Of a DNA stretch of 64,000 nt, positions 18,848 to 27,736 are shown one piece after another (positions within the stretch are counted from its first letter, which is position 1; each line of letters opens with the position of its first letter). The translations under genes and the position numbers were made by a program. Source of the DNA: CAHJXG01 sp965277495 (GTDB taxonomy: Bacteria; Pseudomonadota; Alphaproteobacteria; Acetobacterales; Acetobacteraceae); NCBI GenBank assembly GCA_965277495.1, contig OZ255824.1, positions 2,852,001-2,916,000 of the forward strand, given 5' to 3'. Below the pieces are notes generated by a model, which was not told where the DNA came from, did no database searches, and saw only the letters and a program-made list of their open reading frames with translations.

Positions 18848-20323
18848 CTACTCCGCTGCGACCTGTCTCGGCCCCGGCTTGACCGCGACCGAGGGTACGA
18901 GGGTGGCCAGCGCCAGCGTCGACACCGCGATCACGAACACGGCGCAAAAGGTGTAATGGAGCGATTGGCCAAGCGCCGCCCGTATCGCCTCGTCGCCGGC
19001 CCCGCTTAGGGAATGGTCCAGCAACTGCCGGATTTGGTCGAAATGGACCGGTGCCGCCCCGCCGCCGCCATGCGCCAGGCTGATGTTCAGGATCGCGCCC
19101 AGCATGGTTGCGCCCAGCGTGCTGCCGAGGTTGCGGGAAAAGATGTTCGAAGCGGTGGCCGAACCGCGCTCCGCCCAGCCGACGCTGTCCTGGATGAGCA
19201 CGATGGCCGAGGTGCTCAGGAATCCCATGCCGAGGCCCATGACCGTGGAGCCGAGGCCCGCCACGGCAGGCGGCACGCCGGGTTCCATGAACAGGAAGGC
19301 GAGCGCACCCACCGGCAACAAGACCGCACCGAACAGCAGCGTCGCGCGCAGGCCGAAGCGGGTGAAGTTCTTGGCCGCGAGCGTGGCGCCGATCGGCCAG
19401 CCCAGCACCATCATGGTCAGCGTGAAGCCCGCGACCAGTGCGGATTGGCCCAGCACGCCCTGCACGTACATCGGCAGGAAGGTGGTGAGCCCAATGACGG
19501 TCATGCCGCTCAACAGCGTGGCGAGGTTGGCCGTTGCGATGGACCGGCGCGCCCACATGGCGAAGTCCATCATCGGGGCGCGGGCGCGCCGCTCCTGGGC
19601 GACGAACAGGACCGCGCTGATGACGCAAACGCCGGCGGCTGCGAAGGCGAAGCCGTGGTCGGAGGTGCCGGCCTCCGTCAGTGCCACCATCAATGCCGCG
19701 ACCGCCACCGTGAACAAGGCAGCGCCGGCCACATCCACGCTCTGTTTTTCGCGGACGACGCTCTCGTGCAGGAAGACGGTGAAGCCGGCCGCGGCGGCAA
19801 GCCCGATCGGCAGGTTGATCCAGAAGATCCAGGCCCAGCTCAGGTGCTGGATGATAAGCCCGCCGGCGAGCGGCCCCATTACGGAGGAGATGCCCCAGAC
19901 GCTCGCCAGGTAGCCCTGGATCTTGCCGCGTTCCTGCACCGAGTACAGGTCGCCCACGACGGTGAGGCAGACCGGCTGGATCGCGCCTGCCCCGACCCCT
20001 TGCAGCAGCCTGAATGCGATCAGGGACGGCATGGACCAGGCAAGCCCGCACAGCACGGTGCCGACAAGGAAAACGGCAGTGCCGACGAGCAGCACCGGCT
20101 TGCGTCCGTATAGGTCCGCGAGCTTGCCGAACACCACCGTGGTGGCGGTCTGCGTGAGCAGGAACGACGAGAACACCCAGGAGTAGAGGTGCAGGTCGCC
20201 AAGCTGGCCGGCAATCTGCGGCATGGCGGTGGACACGATCGTGGCCTCGATCGCGATCATGAACATCGCGGCCATGACGGATGCGAGGATGAGCGGACGG
20301 CGGAGAGTCGGAGATGCGGGCAT
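18848..20323 (-). CDS. MFS transporter, 14-helix DHA2 (EmrB/QacA) type
   Basis: A 491-residue inner-membrane transporter with about 14 hydrophobic helices. Early motifs MFMIAIEATIVSTAMPQIAG (helix 1) and GKLADLYGRKPVLL (loop 2-3, motif A) and the segment GVGAGAIQPVCLTVVGDL match the DHA2 drug:proton antiporter family. It probably exports toxic hydrophobic compounds using the proton gradient. No membrane-fusion partner is next to it, so it would act alone. It is divergent from the peroxiredoxin gene across a 170-base region with no other gene. Confidence 0.88.
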   Translation of the reverse strand: MPASPTLRRPLILASVMAAMFMIAIEATIVSTAMPQIAGQLGDLHLYSWVFSSFLLTQTATTVVFGKLADLYGRKPVLLVGTAVFLVGTVLCGLAWSMPSLIAFRLLQGVGAGAIQPVCLTVVGDLYSVQERGKIQGYLASVWGISSVMGPLAGGLIIQHLSWAWIFWINLPIGLAAAAGFTVFLHESVVREKQSVDVAGAALFTVAVAALMVALTEAGTSDHGFAFAAAGVCVISAVLFVAQERRARAPMMDFAMWARRSIATANLATLLSGMTVIGLTTFLPMYVQGVLGQSALVAGFTLTMMVLGWPIGATLAAKNFTRFGLRATLLFGAVLLPVGALAFLFMEPGVPPAVAGLGSTVMGLGMGFLSTSAIVLIQDSVGWAERGSATASNIFSRNLGSTLGATMLGAILNISLAHGGGGAAPVHFDQIRQLLDHSLSGAGDEAIRAALGQSLHYTFCAVFVIAVSTLALATLVPSVAVKPGPRQVAAE

Positions 20324-20493
20324 AACCGACCACTTGGGACCGTGCCGGCCACATGAAAACCCGCCAATGCCACGGGACAGGTAAGCATCCGGAGGGGGTC
20401 ACGGCCTTTGAGGGAGCAAGCGCGCTGATGCATGAGGGATGGCGAGCGGATTCGCGCGGCGCTATCATCCGGGCCGAGTTGAACGAGGCGATC

Positions 20494-21069
20494 ATGGCTG
20501 GCGACAACGTTGATGCACCCGACTGGTCCAAGATACCGGCGCCCGAGGACGATGGCGCGACCCGGCACCTGCCCGGCATGGCGCTGCCATCGGTGACCCT
20601 GCCGGCGACGGACGGGACCATGGTCAGCCTAGCGTCCTTGCCGGGCCGCACGGTGGTTTACGCCTATCCGCGGACAGGCCAGCCCGGCGTCGAGAACCCG
20701 GAAGGCTGGGACATGATCCCAGGCGCCCGCGGCTGCTCGCCGCAGTCCTGCTCGTTCCGCGACCACTTCGCGGCATTGCGGCAGCTTGGGGCCGGCCACC
20801 TGTTCGGCCTGTCGACGCAGGGCACCGCCTACCAGAGCGAGGCAGCCCAACGCTTCCACCTGCCGTTCCCGCTGCTGTCGGACGAACGTCTGGAACTTAC
20901 CCGGGCGGCGAACCTGCCGACCTTCGAGGCCGGCGGCATGACGCTGCTGAAGCGGTTCACGCTCGTCGTCGACGACGGCAAGGTGACGCATGTCTTCTAC
21001 CCAGTGTTCCCGCCGGACCAGAGCGCCAGCGACGTGGCCGCATGGCTTTCTGCTGAGCCGGGCCGCTGA
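20494..21069 (+). CDS. Peroxiredoxin (PrxQ/BCP-like redoxin)
   Basis: A 191-residue thioredoxin-fold peroxidase. The motif GCSPQSCSFRDHF near residue 80 has two cysteines separated by four residues, the peroxidatic/resolving arrangement of PrxQ-type enzymes, and VYAYPRTG lies on the preceding strand. It would reduce hydrogen or organic peroxides at the expense of thioredoxin. The frame is open to 20353, but the ATG at 20494 has GAGG five bases upstream and gives normal length. An insertion of about 14 residues between the strand and the active site (QPGVENPEGWDMIPGA) is typical of one known subgroup. Confidence 0.8.
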   Translation: MAGDNVDAPDWSKIPAPEDDGATRHLPGMALPSVTLPATDGTMVSLASLPGRTVVYAYPRTGQPGVENPEGWDMIPGARGCSPQSCSFRDHFAALRQLGAGHLFGLSTQGTAYQSEAAQRFHLPFPLLSDERLELTRAANLPTFEAGGMTLLKRFTLVVDDGKVTHVFYPVFPPDQSASDVAAWLSAEPGR

Positions 21070-21116
21070 AACCCGGCATCGGCCGGTTTCCCAGGGAACA
21101 AAGGCCGTTTTGGCTG

Positions 21117-21497
21117 TTGGCAATGGGCGTGCTCGCGCTGTGCGGCTGTGCCCATGTCTCCAATCCCGAGCCGTCCGGCTTGTACGATGGGCGATACGTT
21201 GGGACCCGCGAGTCCAACCTTATGGAGGCTTGCGGAATCGCTGCCACGGCGGGCAGGACCGCGGCGGACATCGCCGGCGGGAACTTGCGCATGCAATTGT
21301 TCAATCCTGGCACGAAGATGACGGGGACGGTCGGCGCGGACGGCACGATCCGGGCCTCCGGATTGTGGATGAGCCCGCACGGCTTCCACAACTTCACCAT
21401 CCTGCAGGGCAGGGTCGAGGGCGGCTTGCTGACCGGGACCGCGTCCGACAGCCGCTGCATCACGGAGCTTGCGCTGCGGAAGGTGGGAAGGCGGTGA
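21117..21497 (+). CDS. Small putative lipoprotein
   Basis: About 126 residues with a hydrophobic N terminus ending in a possible lipobox (LALCGC) and a small beta-rich body (SGLYDGRYVGTRES, GTVGADGTIRASG). The start is unclear: reading upstream in frame gives Arg/Lys-containing codons followed by FWLLAMGVLALCGC, a better signal peptide, but no ATG or GTG exists there. TTG at 21117 or CTG at 21114 are candidates, with purine-rich sequence (AGGGA, AAAGG) upstream; ATG at 21123 gives a very short signal. No family was recognised. It follows the peroxiredoxin by 47 bases, so co-transcription is likely. Confidence 0.5.
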   Translation: MAMGVLALCGCAHVSNPEPSGLYDGRYVGTRESNLMEACGIAATAGRTAADIAGGNLRMQLFNPGTKMTGTVGADGTIRASGLWMSPHGFHNFTILQGRVEGGLLTGTASDSRCITELALRKVGRR

Positions 21498-21589
21498 GCC
21501 CGTGGCAGCCTTGCCGCAACGGAGGCATCCTGGTGGTTTCGGCGGACGCATTGCATGTTGAACACTCTGGAACGACGAACAGGAGCCCC

Positions 21590-22195
21590 ATGAGCAGCCC
21601 CGCGCCTCCCTTTGGCATCACCGTTTGCGGCATCGAGGAGCTGGCCGGGCATTGCACCACCGGCGCCAGCCATGTGCTGTCCATCCTCGACCCCGACTAC
21701 CCCGTGCCCGAGGCGTTCGGCACGTTCGGCGAGCATGAAAAGCTTGAGGTGCGGTTCCACGACATCATCGACGAGACGCCCGGCCTCGTCCTGCCGCAGC
21801 CCGGGCACGTCGAAAGCATCCTGGCGCTCGGCCGCGGCTTGCTGGCCGAACCGGCGCCGTCCGCGCACCTGCTGGTGCACTGCCACGCCGGTATCTCCCG
21901 GTCGACCGCCTCCATGGCGCTGATCCTGGCCCAGGCGCTGCCGGAACAGCCGGCGGACGCGATACTGATGCTGGTGCACGGCATACGCGAGAAAGCCTGG
22001 CCGAACCTGCGCCTGATCGAGCTCGGCGACGCGGCGCTCGACCGCAACGGCACGCTGATTGCGGCGACGCACGCCCTGCATCGCCTGCAGATCGAGCGTC
22101 GCCCGCACATTGCCGAGTTCATGGAGCTGGGCGGACGAGGCCGCGAGGTCGCGGCTGCCCGCAGCATCGCGCACCAGCAACAGCCGGCGCCCTGA
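21590..22195 (+). CDS. Protein-tyrosine-phosphatase-like protein
   Basis: A 201-residue protein with the cysteine phosphatase signature HCHAGISRST (Cys-x5-Arg) near residue 104 and a preceding acidic loop (ILDPDYPVPEAF, FHDIIDETPG) that may supply the general acid. This resembles a group of proteobacterial tyrosine-phosphatase-like proteins. The ATG at 21590 has AGGAG four bases upstream; the longer open frame in front is non-coding. Its substrate is unknown: protein phosphotyrosine or a phosphorylated small molecule are both possible. The methyltransferase gene starts four bases after it. Confidence 0.75.
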   Translation: MSSPAPPFGITVCGIEELAGHCTTGASHVLSILDPDYPVPEAFGTFGEHEKLEVRFHDIIDETPGLVLPQPGHVESILALGRGLLAEPAPSAHLLVHCHAGISRSTASMALILAQALPEQPADAILMLVHGIREKAWPNLRLIELGDAALDRNGTLIAATHALHRLQIERRPHIAEFMELGGRGREVAAARSIAHQQQPAP

Positions 22196-22198
22196 TCG

Positions 22199-23053
22199 AT
22201 GGCCAGCCCCGAATCTGTGACGCCCGAACTTGCGACGGATGAAAGCTGGCGCGCCCTGAACCGGGCGAACTGGGACGAGCGCGTGCCGGTGCATCGTGCT
22301 GTGCCGTTCTACGATCCGGCGCGCATACGGGATGGCACGGCCCGGATGAATGCGATCGAGGAGGCCGAGATCGGCCCGGTCGCCGGGCTGCGCATCCTGC
22401 ACCTGCAATGCCATTTCGGCCATGACAGCCTCATCTTGGCCAGTCGCGGCGCGCATGTGACCGGACTGGATTTCTCTGCCCCGGCGATCAATGCGGCCCG
22501 GGAGAACGCCGAGGCGCTGGCCCTGGACGCCCGATTTGTCCTATCGGACATCTACGCTGCCCGGCAGGCGATCGCGGAACCCGCCTCCTTCGACTTGGCC
22601 TACGTCACCTGGGGCACGATCTGCTGGCTTCCGGACATCGCGGATTGGGCGCGCATCATCGCCCACTTCCTGCGCCCAGGCGGACGGTTGTACTTCGCCG
22701 ACATGCACCCGGCGGCATACGTATTCGACGACATGGCGCCTGGCACGGATGGCCGGCCGGGCTGGTTCGCGCCCTACTTCGAGACCGCCCCGCTCGTGAT
22801 CGACGATCCCCGGGACTATGCCGATGCCACGGCCCGGCTGACCAACCAGCGCACCGTGCAGTGGATGCATCCTCTGTCGGCCATCCTGGGCAGCCTGCTC
22901 AACGCCGGGTTGCGCCTGGATTGGCTGCATGAGCATCCGCGCGTGACCTGGCAGGCCTTTGCGCAGTTGGCCGAGGACGCCGATGGCTGCTGGGCCTGGC
23001 CGGACCGCCCGTGGCTCCCGCTGGCCGTTTCGCTCTCCATGACCCGGACCTAG
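22199..23053 (+). CDS. Class I SAM-dependent methyltransferase
   Basis: A 284-residue methyltransferase. Motif I appears as LRILHLQCHFGHDSLILASRGA followed by the acidic strand end VTGLDFS, and the post-motif segment FDLAYVTWGTICWLPD corresponds to motif IV. The N-terminal phrase NRANWDERVPVH is common to a widespread uncharacterised group. Substrate unknown. It lies four bases downstream of the phosphatase gene and converges with pqiA across a 20-base gap. Confidence 0.8.
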   Translation: MASPESVTPELATDESWRALNRANWDERVPVHRAVPFYDPARIRDGTARMNAIEEAEIGPVAGLRILHLQCHFGHDSLILASRGAHVTGLDFSAPAINAARENAEALALDARFVLSDIYAARQAIAEPASFDLAYVTWGTICWLPDIADWARIIAHFLRPGGRLYFADMHPAAYVFDDMAPGTDGRPGWFAPYFETAPLVIDDPRDYADATARLTNQRTVQWMHPLSAILGSLLNAGLRLDWLHEHPRVTWQAFAQLAEDADGCWAWPDRPWLPLAVSLSMTRT

Positions 23054-23073
23054 CCAGGCCCGTTCTACCCCCC

Positions 23074-24333
23074 TTATTCTTGTGGGCGAGGGCTCGCGAA
23101 GGGTTCGGGCGCACGTCCCTGCGCGTCATTGCGTCCAGCCCGGTCCCACATCAGGCGTGGATCGAAGGCGTCGGTGGCCAGCATCGACAGGACCACCGTC
23201 GCCAGGAACGCCACGGAGCCGGACATGAAATCAACGTGCGCGAGCTGCTGGAACTGCGCCATCGGGGCAAACACCAGCACGGTGAACGGGTCCAGCGCCG
23301 ACCAGCGGCCCCCCTTGTGCACGAAGCGGAACAGCCGCGTCTTGGTGCGCAAGCGGGAGGCGGAATGCCGCCGGATCGACACGAGGCACCAGCTCATGAC
23401 GATGATCTTCGTGAGCGGGAAGATCAGCGATATGAAGAAGATCAGCACGCCGAAATACCAGAACCCATACTGAAACAGCATCTCGATCCCGTCGATGATC
23501 GTGTGCGGGTGCGGCGTGCCGGCCTCCCATAGGGCACTCATCGGCAGGGAATAGGCGAGCGGGGTCAGGACGGCGGTCGCGAGCAGCAGCGCCCGCGTAT
23601 AGATCAGCGAGTCTGGACGGCGCCGGTGCAGGACGGCGCTGCAGCGGGGGCAGCGGCCTCCCTCGCGTTCAGCCGGCGCCACTGCATCGCAGCTCGTGCA
23701 GGTGACCGCGGCGGCGGGCATGGACACGCGTGGCTGCCGCAACAACCGCCAGACCTCCTGCTTGTTGATAGCCGTGCGCGTCAGCATCGTTGCCACGGCC
23801 GCCGCGATGAAGCACCAGCCGCCGGGTTCAATCGTCACGGGGATGCTCGTTTCGATCCGGCCGTAGCCGATCCCAGCCCCAACGAGCAGCACGTCCGACA
23901 TCGCCCAGGGGTCGAGCGTTTCGCAGATGCGGAACGCCGCCGCAACGCGCCGGCTGCGCCAGCCGAAGCGGATTGCGGCGAGCGTGGCCGACAGCACCGC
24001 GAACCGCACGAGCGGGAGCACGACGCCGACCAGGCCCAGCACCAGCGTCAGCAGCCCCCAGTCCTGGCGCCACGCGACCCCCAGGCCATAGACGATCCGG
24101 GTGGACACCGTGTTCCCGGCGATATGCACCGTCATCACCGGCATGATGGTGCCGATCACCAGCAGCATGAAGGTGGTGCAAGACAGCGCGAGCCCGGCAT
24201 TCAGGCTGCGTCCGTTCCGGCTCTCCAGTACTCGGCCGCAGCGCCAGCACTCGACCCGCCCCTGTGCCGGAGGCTCCATGCGTTGAATGGCGCCGCAGTC
24301 CCGGCATGCGATCAGCAGACCCGGCATCGTCAC
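23074..24333 (-). CDS. pqiA: Paraquat-inducible protein A (PqiA/YebS family)
   Basis: A 419-residue inner-membrane protein made of two PqiA repeats. Each repeat begins with a four-cysteine zinc-ribbon-like motif (IACRDCG then WRCGR near the N terminus; VTCTSCDA then CPRCS near residue 220) followed by about four hydrophobic helices. PqiA-type proteins partner with MCE-domain PqiB in lipid transport between inner and outer membranes. Here the gene is downstream of pqiB (25-base gap), the reverse of the enterobacterial order, and no PqiC lipoprotein gene is nearby. Start is GTG 24333 or ATG 24327. Confidence 0.87.
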   Translation of the reverse strand: MTMPGLLIACRDCGAIQRMEPPAQGRVECWRCGRVLESRNGRSLNAGLALSCTTFMLLVIGTIMPVMTVHIAGNTVSTRIVYGLGVAWRQDWGLLTLVLGLVGVVLPLVRFAVLSATLAAIRFGWRSRRVAAAFRICETLDPWAMSDVLLVGAGIGYGRIETSIPVTIEPGGWCFIAAAVATMLTRTAINKQEVWRLLRQPRVSMPAAAVTCTSCDAVAPAEREGGRCPRCSAVLHRRRPDSLIYTRALLLATAVLTPLAYSLPMSALWEAGTPHPHTIIDGIEMLFQYGFWYFGVLIFFISLIFPLTKIIVMSWCLVSIRRHSASRLRTKTRLFRFVHKGGRWSALDPFTVLVFAPMAQFQQLAHVDFMSGSVAFLATVVLSMLATDAFDPRLMWDRAGRNDAQGRAPEPFASPRPQE

Positions 24334-24358
24334 TGCCCGGCGGCACGCGCATCCCGTC

Positions 24359-26086
24359 TCATTCGTGCGTCCTCCTTCCGGTCAGCAGTGCCGTAGGATT
24401 GCGGTCGAGCAAATCCGCCAGTTCGCGGATCGAGCGGGCGGCACGGGTGATTTCCGACAGTGCCTGCGGCAGGTCGCCGCTGCCGGGTCCGGCCGCACTG
24501 CGGGCCGAAAGCAGGTTCTGCGCCGAGGCGAGCGCCGACCGTGCCTCCGTCAGCGAATCGCGCAACGATGCCAATGCCGGAGGCAGGTTGCGCCGCAGCT
24601 CGGAGGCAACGCGCTCCAGATCGGCGGTCGTATGGTCGGCGTGGTTCAGGGTCGCCTGCAGCTCGGGTGAGTTGGCCAGGCGCGCGAACCGTGCCGAGAT
24701 GTCGTCGATATGGTCGCCGATCTGCTTGAACGGGATGGCATCGACCTTGCCGGCGATGTCGCCCACCTTTTCGATCACCCCCGGCACGCCGCCGCCGCCC
24801 GGCGCCGCTGGGATTTCCGGGATCGGCCCCGTCCCCAGCGTGCCCGGCGGCCCGGGCACGATGCGGAGCGCCACCTGCTCACCCCCGATCACCGGCGGTG
24901 AGTTCGTGAGCTCGGCACGCAGGCCTTGCCCAATCAGCGCCCGTATCATGTCGCCGATCTGCGCGCGCGGATCGGTCCCGGCGGCGGCTCCTTGCAGCTC
25001 GATCGTGCGCGGCTCGATCACGATCGTGGCGCCTACCTTCAACCGCTGTTGTTCGACGTCGAATTGCAATGCGCTCTGGCTGACCGACCCGACTTGTTTG
25101 CCCATAAGCGTCACCGGCGCATGCACGGGCGGCACGCCGTTGGCAGACTCGAACGTGACCCGGTAGGCGACGCCCTCCCGGTCGGGCGCGTGGCGCGCGG
25201 CGTCTTCGTCCTCATACAGCTCGAAGTCGTGCCCGGAAGCGGCGGATGGGCCTTGCGCCGGGCCGTCCGGCGTATCGAACGCGATCGCGCCCTGAACGAG
25301 CGCCGGCAGCGACTGGAACTGGACCGTCGGCCCGTCGCCGCCCATGGAGACGTGCACGGGGCCGGCGCGCCAAAAGCGGGTGCCGTCGTGCACCAGCGAC
25401 GCGTTCTCCTGGTTGATGAATGCCTCGATGGCGAAGCCGCGTGGACTTGGCATGGCGGTGCTCTTCACGACGCCGACGCGTTTGCCCCGGTAATAGATCG
25501 GCGTGTGCGCATGCGCCGAGCCGAGGCTGTCCGCATGCAGCTTGAACGTCGTGCCGGCGGCCCCGAAGGCGAGCACAGGATCCTCCGTGAGCCCTTCATA
25601 GCGGTCCTGTTGCGCACCGGAAGCCGGCTTGATGCCGATCGACGGGCCGGAGATCATCGCCTTGATCTCGGACAGGTTCGAAAGGCTTTCGGACTGACCG
25701 ATGATCCAGAACTGCGTGTCCTTGCCAAGATGGCCCTTCATGTCGGACTGGAGATCCAGCTTCACGCGCAAGTGCCGCAGATCGGGATCGAGCTCGACCG
25801 AGGACACCTGGCCGACCTTGAGGTTCTCGAAGGTGACGAGCGAGTTTTCAGCCCTGAGATCGGCGATCGCGGGAAACACGACAGTGACTTGCGGCCCTCC
25901 TTGCGTCAGCGCGCGGAGGGCAAACCAGCCGAGTATGAGGACGGCGGCGATTGGCAGCGACCAGATCCAACCAGGCCCCCAGCTATGCCGGGTGCGGGCG
26001 TGCCGGACAGATTTTCCATTTATGGTTCCGTCAGCCAACGCGGCGGCTCCTTTGACGGCCGCGCCCGAGGATCGCCCCCTGAGCAT
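24359..26086 (-). CDS. pqiB: MCE/MlaD-domain intermembrane transport protein PqiB
   Basis: About 575 residues. One transmembrane helix near residues 40-60 (IWSLPIAAVLILGWFALRAL) is followed by three MCE/MlaD domains: first with ENLKVGQVSSVELDPD, second with YYRGKRVGVVKST, third with TLMGKQVGSVSQSALQF. The C-terminal part is helical with leucine/alanine heptads, as in PqiB, where it forms the needle-like tunnel across the periplasm. The open frame continues to 26287, but ATG 26086 gives a more normal N terminus; no good ribosome site marks either. First gene of the pqiB-pqiA pair. Confidence 0.85.
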   Translation of the reverse strand: MLRGRSSGAAVKGAAALADGTINGKSVRHARTRHSWGPGWIWSLPIAAVLILGWFALRALTQGGPQVTVVFPAIADLRAENSLVTFENLKVGQVSSVELDPDLRHLRVKLDLQSDMKGHLGKDTQFWIIGQSESLSNLSEIKAMISGPSIGIKPASGAQQDRYEGLTEDPVLAFGAAGTTFKLHADSLGSAHAHTPIYYRGKRVGVVKSTAMPSPRGFAIEAFINQENASLVHDGTRFWRAGPVHVSMGGDGPTVQFQSLPALVQGAIAFDTPDGPAQGPSAASGHDFELYEDEDAARHAPDREGVAYRVTFESANGVPPVHAPVTLMGKQVGSVSQSALQFDVEQQRLKVGATIVIEPRTIELQGAAAGTDPRAQIGDMIRALIGQGLRAELTNSPPVIGGEQVALRIVPGPPGTLGTGPIPEIPAAPGGGGVPGVIEKVGDIAGKVDAIPFKQIGDHIDDISARFARLANSPELQATLNHADHTTADLERVASELRRNLPPALASLRDSLTEARSALASAQNLLSARSAAGPGSGDLPQALSEITRAARSIRELADLLDRNPTALLTGRRTHE

Positions 26087-26357
26087 GAAGAGTAATGACC
26101 ACGGATGCCCTCCCCGCTGTATCGGCAGCAAAACCTGGAACAGGCGTGCCGGTTCTCTGATGTGCTGCCCTTTGTTGGAAAGACAGCAAGAACCCGATAC
26201 AGGCGTGCCAGCATGGCGAGTCAGTCCGAAGATATTTGACGCTTCCGCTAGGGGTTCGCCGCGCGGCGCCGCCGCCGATGGATGCAACCACGCAACCGTC
26301 GCTGGCGTTTGGGCTTATGAGCGGCGTGCGTAGTTCCAACACCCATGGGTGAGCCGG

Positions 26358-26624
26358 ATGGTAAGAGTCATCATGATAGCTGCCGTGCTCGGGTTGGGCG
26401 CGTCATCGGCCATGGCGCAGGAGAGCGCGCAACCGCCTTTGCCGGCCACTGAAGGGAGCGGAGTTGCCGCCCCGTTCACATCCCCGGCGAACCCGCGGGC
26501 GCCGGTGGACAAGGCGACCGGCTCAAACGAGGGACAAAATGTGGGCGGGCTGCCGCCAGCCACGCCAGGCCCGGGACTGCCGAGCGATGCAAAAGGGACG
26601 CCAGGCAAGCCGCCGGCCAAGTAG
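26358..26624 (+). CDS. Small secreted Pro/Gly-rich protein of unknown function
   Basis: About 88 residues. A clean signal peptide (VRVIMIAAVLGLGASSAMA-QE) is followed by a low-complexity body rich in proline, glycine and alanine with no predicted fold (PPATPGPGLPSDAKGTPGKPPAK at the C terminus). The ATG at 26358 has GGGTGAG upstream; a GTG at 26349 would add three residues. It is divergent from pqiB, and about 100 bases of unassigned sequence follow. Typical of short periplasmic disordered proteins; no family was recognised. Confidence 0.55.
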   Translation: MVRVIMIAAVLGLGASSAMAQESAQPPLPATEGSGVAAPFTSPANPRAPVDKATGSNEGQNVGGLPPATPGPGLPSDAKGTPGKPPAK

Positions 26625-26726
26625 CCTGGCGGCGCGTCACCTTCATCATTGGCGTACCCTATCCACCATCCGACAGCGCGGCAGTTCACGGTTCCAGCCC
26701 GTCGCCCAACCCAGGCCGTTACCGAG

Positions 26727-27140
26727 CTAGCGCAGGCGTAACAGCAACGAGATCAGGGTCCGCTGCTCCGCAGGCGTCAGCGGACCCAGCGTTTCGGCAG
26801 TAATGGCCGACGCATGGGGCAATAAACGCCGCACCAGCTCATCACCCTCCGCCGTGAGCGCCACTAGCAGCCGTCGTCCATCCGCGGCGTCCGGCTCCGC
26901 GGTGGCCAGCCCGCGCCGGACCAGGCGGTCGACCACGCCCTTGATCGTCGCGGCGTCCATCGCCGTGTGCCGCCCCAGCAGGTTCTGCGACAGCGGCCCG
27001 GCCTCGTGCAGCTTGGCCAGCGCAGCCCATTGGGTGGGCGTGAGGCCGCCGCCGATGCTGGACGCGAAGATCGCCGCGTGCCGCTGGGTCGCCTGCCGCA
27101 GGATGAAGCCAACCTGGTCGTCCAGCCGATAGGGCCGCAC
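26727..27140 (-). CDS. MarR-family transcriptional regulator (candidate nicotinate-pathway repressor)
   Basis: A 137-residue winged-helix regulator. The DNA-binding part spans about residues 30-95 (LTPTQWAALAKLHEAGPLSQNLLG, then TIKGVVDRLVRRGLATAEPDAADGRRLLVALT), the classic MarR recognition helix and wing. It starts at a GTG two bases after the stop of the DUF1185 gene, so it is the last gene of the operon. MarR-type repressors (NicR) control nicotinate degradation in other proteobacteria, and near-identical motifs precede both nic-type transcription units here, making this the natural candidate to bind them. Confidence 0.85.
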   Translation of the reverse strand: MRPYRLDDQVGFILRQATQRHAAIFASSIGGGLTPTQWAALAKLHEAGPLSQNLLGRHTAMDAATIKGVVDRLVRRGLATAEPDAADGRRLLVALTAEGDELVRRLLPHASAITAETLGPLTPAEQRTLISLLLRLR

Positions 27141-27142
27141 CC

Positions 27143-27736
27143 TCAGCGCAGCCCGTCCTCGCCCTTGGCTTCGTGCGCCTGCAGGCCGCCGACGCGCGGC
27201 AGCGGACGGCCAGAATCGGTCACGGCCACCGCCACCACGATCTCGTTCGCCCGTGGCGCGTCGGCGATGCGGACCTCCATGCCGTCGAAGTGGCTGCGGA
27301 CGAAGGCGGCGTCCTTGTGGCCGAGCGGGATGTCGAACGCGACGCCGGGGCCGCCACGCTTCTTGGAGGACGGAATCAGCGCGGCGCCCTTGCCCAGCGC
27401 CGCCCGGATTGGCGCACCGAACCGGGGATGCAGGATCGCGGCGGCATGTTCCAGCTCGCCATCCTCCCCCACCGCGGCGGCCTTGCCATAGCTCTGCACC
27501 GCCGCCCCGTCGATGCCGAGCGCGGCCACGGCGCGTTCGATCAGCAACCGGCCCAGCTCCTCGCCGGCCGTGAACAACGGCGACAGGTCCTCGACGTAGC
27601 GTCCGGCGAATGGGTTTTCGATCACCGCGAGGGCGGCGGCGCGGCGGGTCGGCGGCATGACCGGGCGGCCCGCCTCGGCGAACGTTTCCTCCAGCACGAC
27701 GACGATCTTGCGGATGCGGGCGAGCGGTTCAGGCAT
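27143..27736 (-). CDS. DUF1185 / 'amino acid synthesis' family protein
   Basis: A 197-residue protein of the family annotated as amino acid synthesis protein (PF06684), whose true role is unknown. Recognisable segments are IRKIVVVLEETFAEAG at the N terminus and VAFDIPLGHKDAAFVRSHFDGMEVRI near residue 140. The ATG at 27736 is preceded by GGAGG and overlaps the end of the UPF0280 gene by eight bases. From context it is a candidate for a step after 6-hydroxynicotinate reduction, for example hydrolysis or rearrangement of the reduced ring. That is inference only. Confidence 0.75.
   Translation of the reverse strand: MPEPLARIRKIVVVLEETFAEAGRPVMPPTRRAAALAVIENPFAGRYVEDLSPLFTAGEELGRLLIERAVAALGIDGAAVQSYGKAAAVGEDGELEHAAAILHPRFGAPIRAALGKGAALIPSSKKRGGPGVAFDIPLGHKDAAFVRSHFDGMEVRIADAPRANEIVVAVAVTDSGRPLPRVGGLQAHEAKGEDGLR

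Noticed and set aside
18582..20651. 689-codon minus-strand open frame
   Set aside because: Out-of-frame shadow of the MFS transporter gene with Arg/Gly-rich low-complexity translation.
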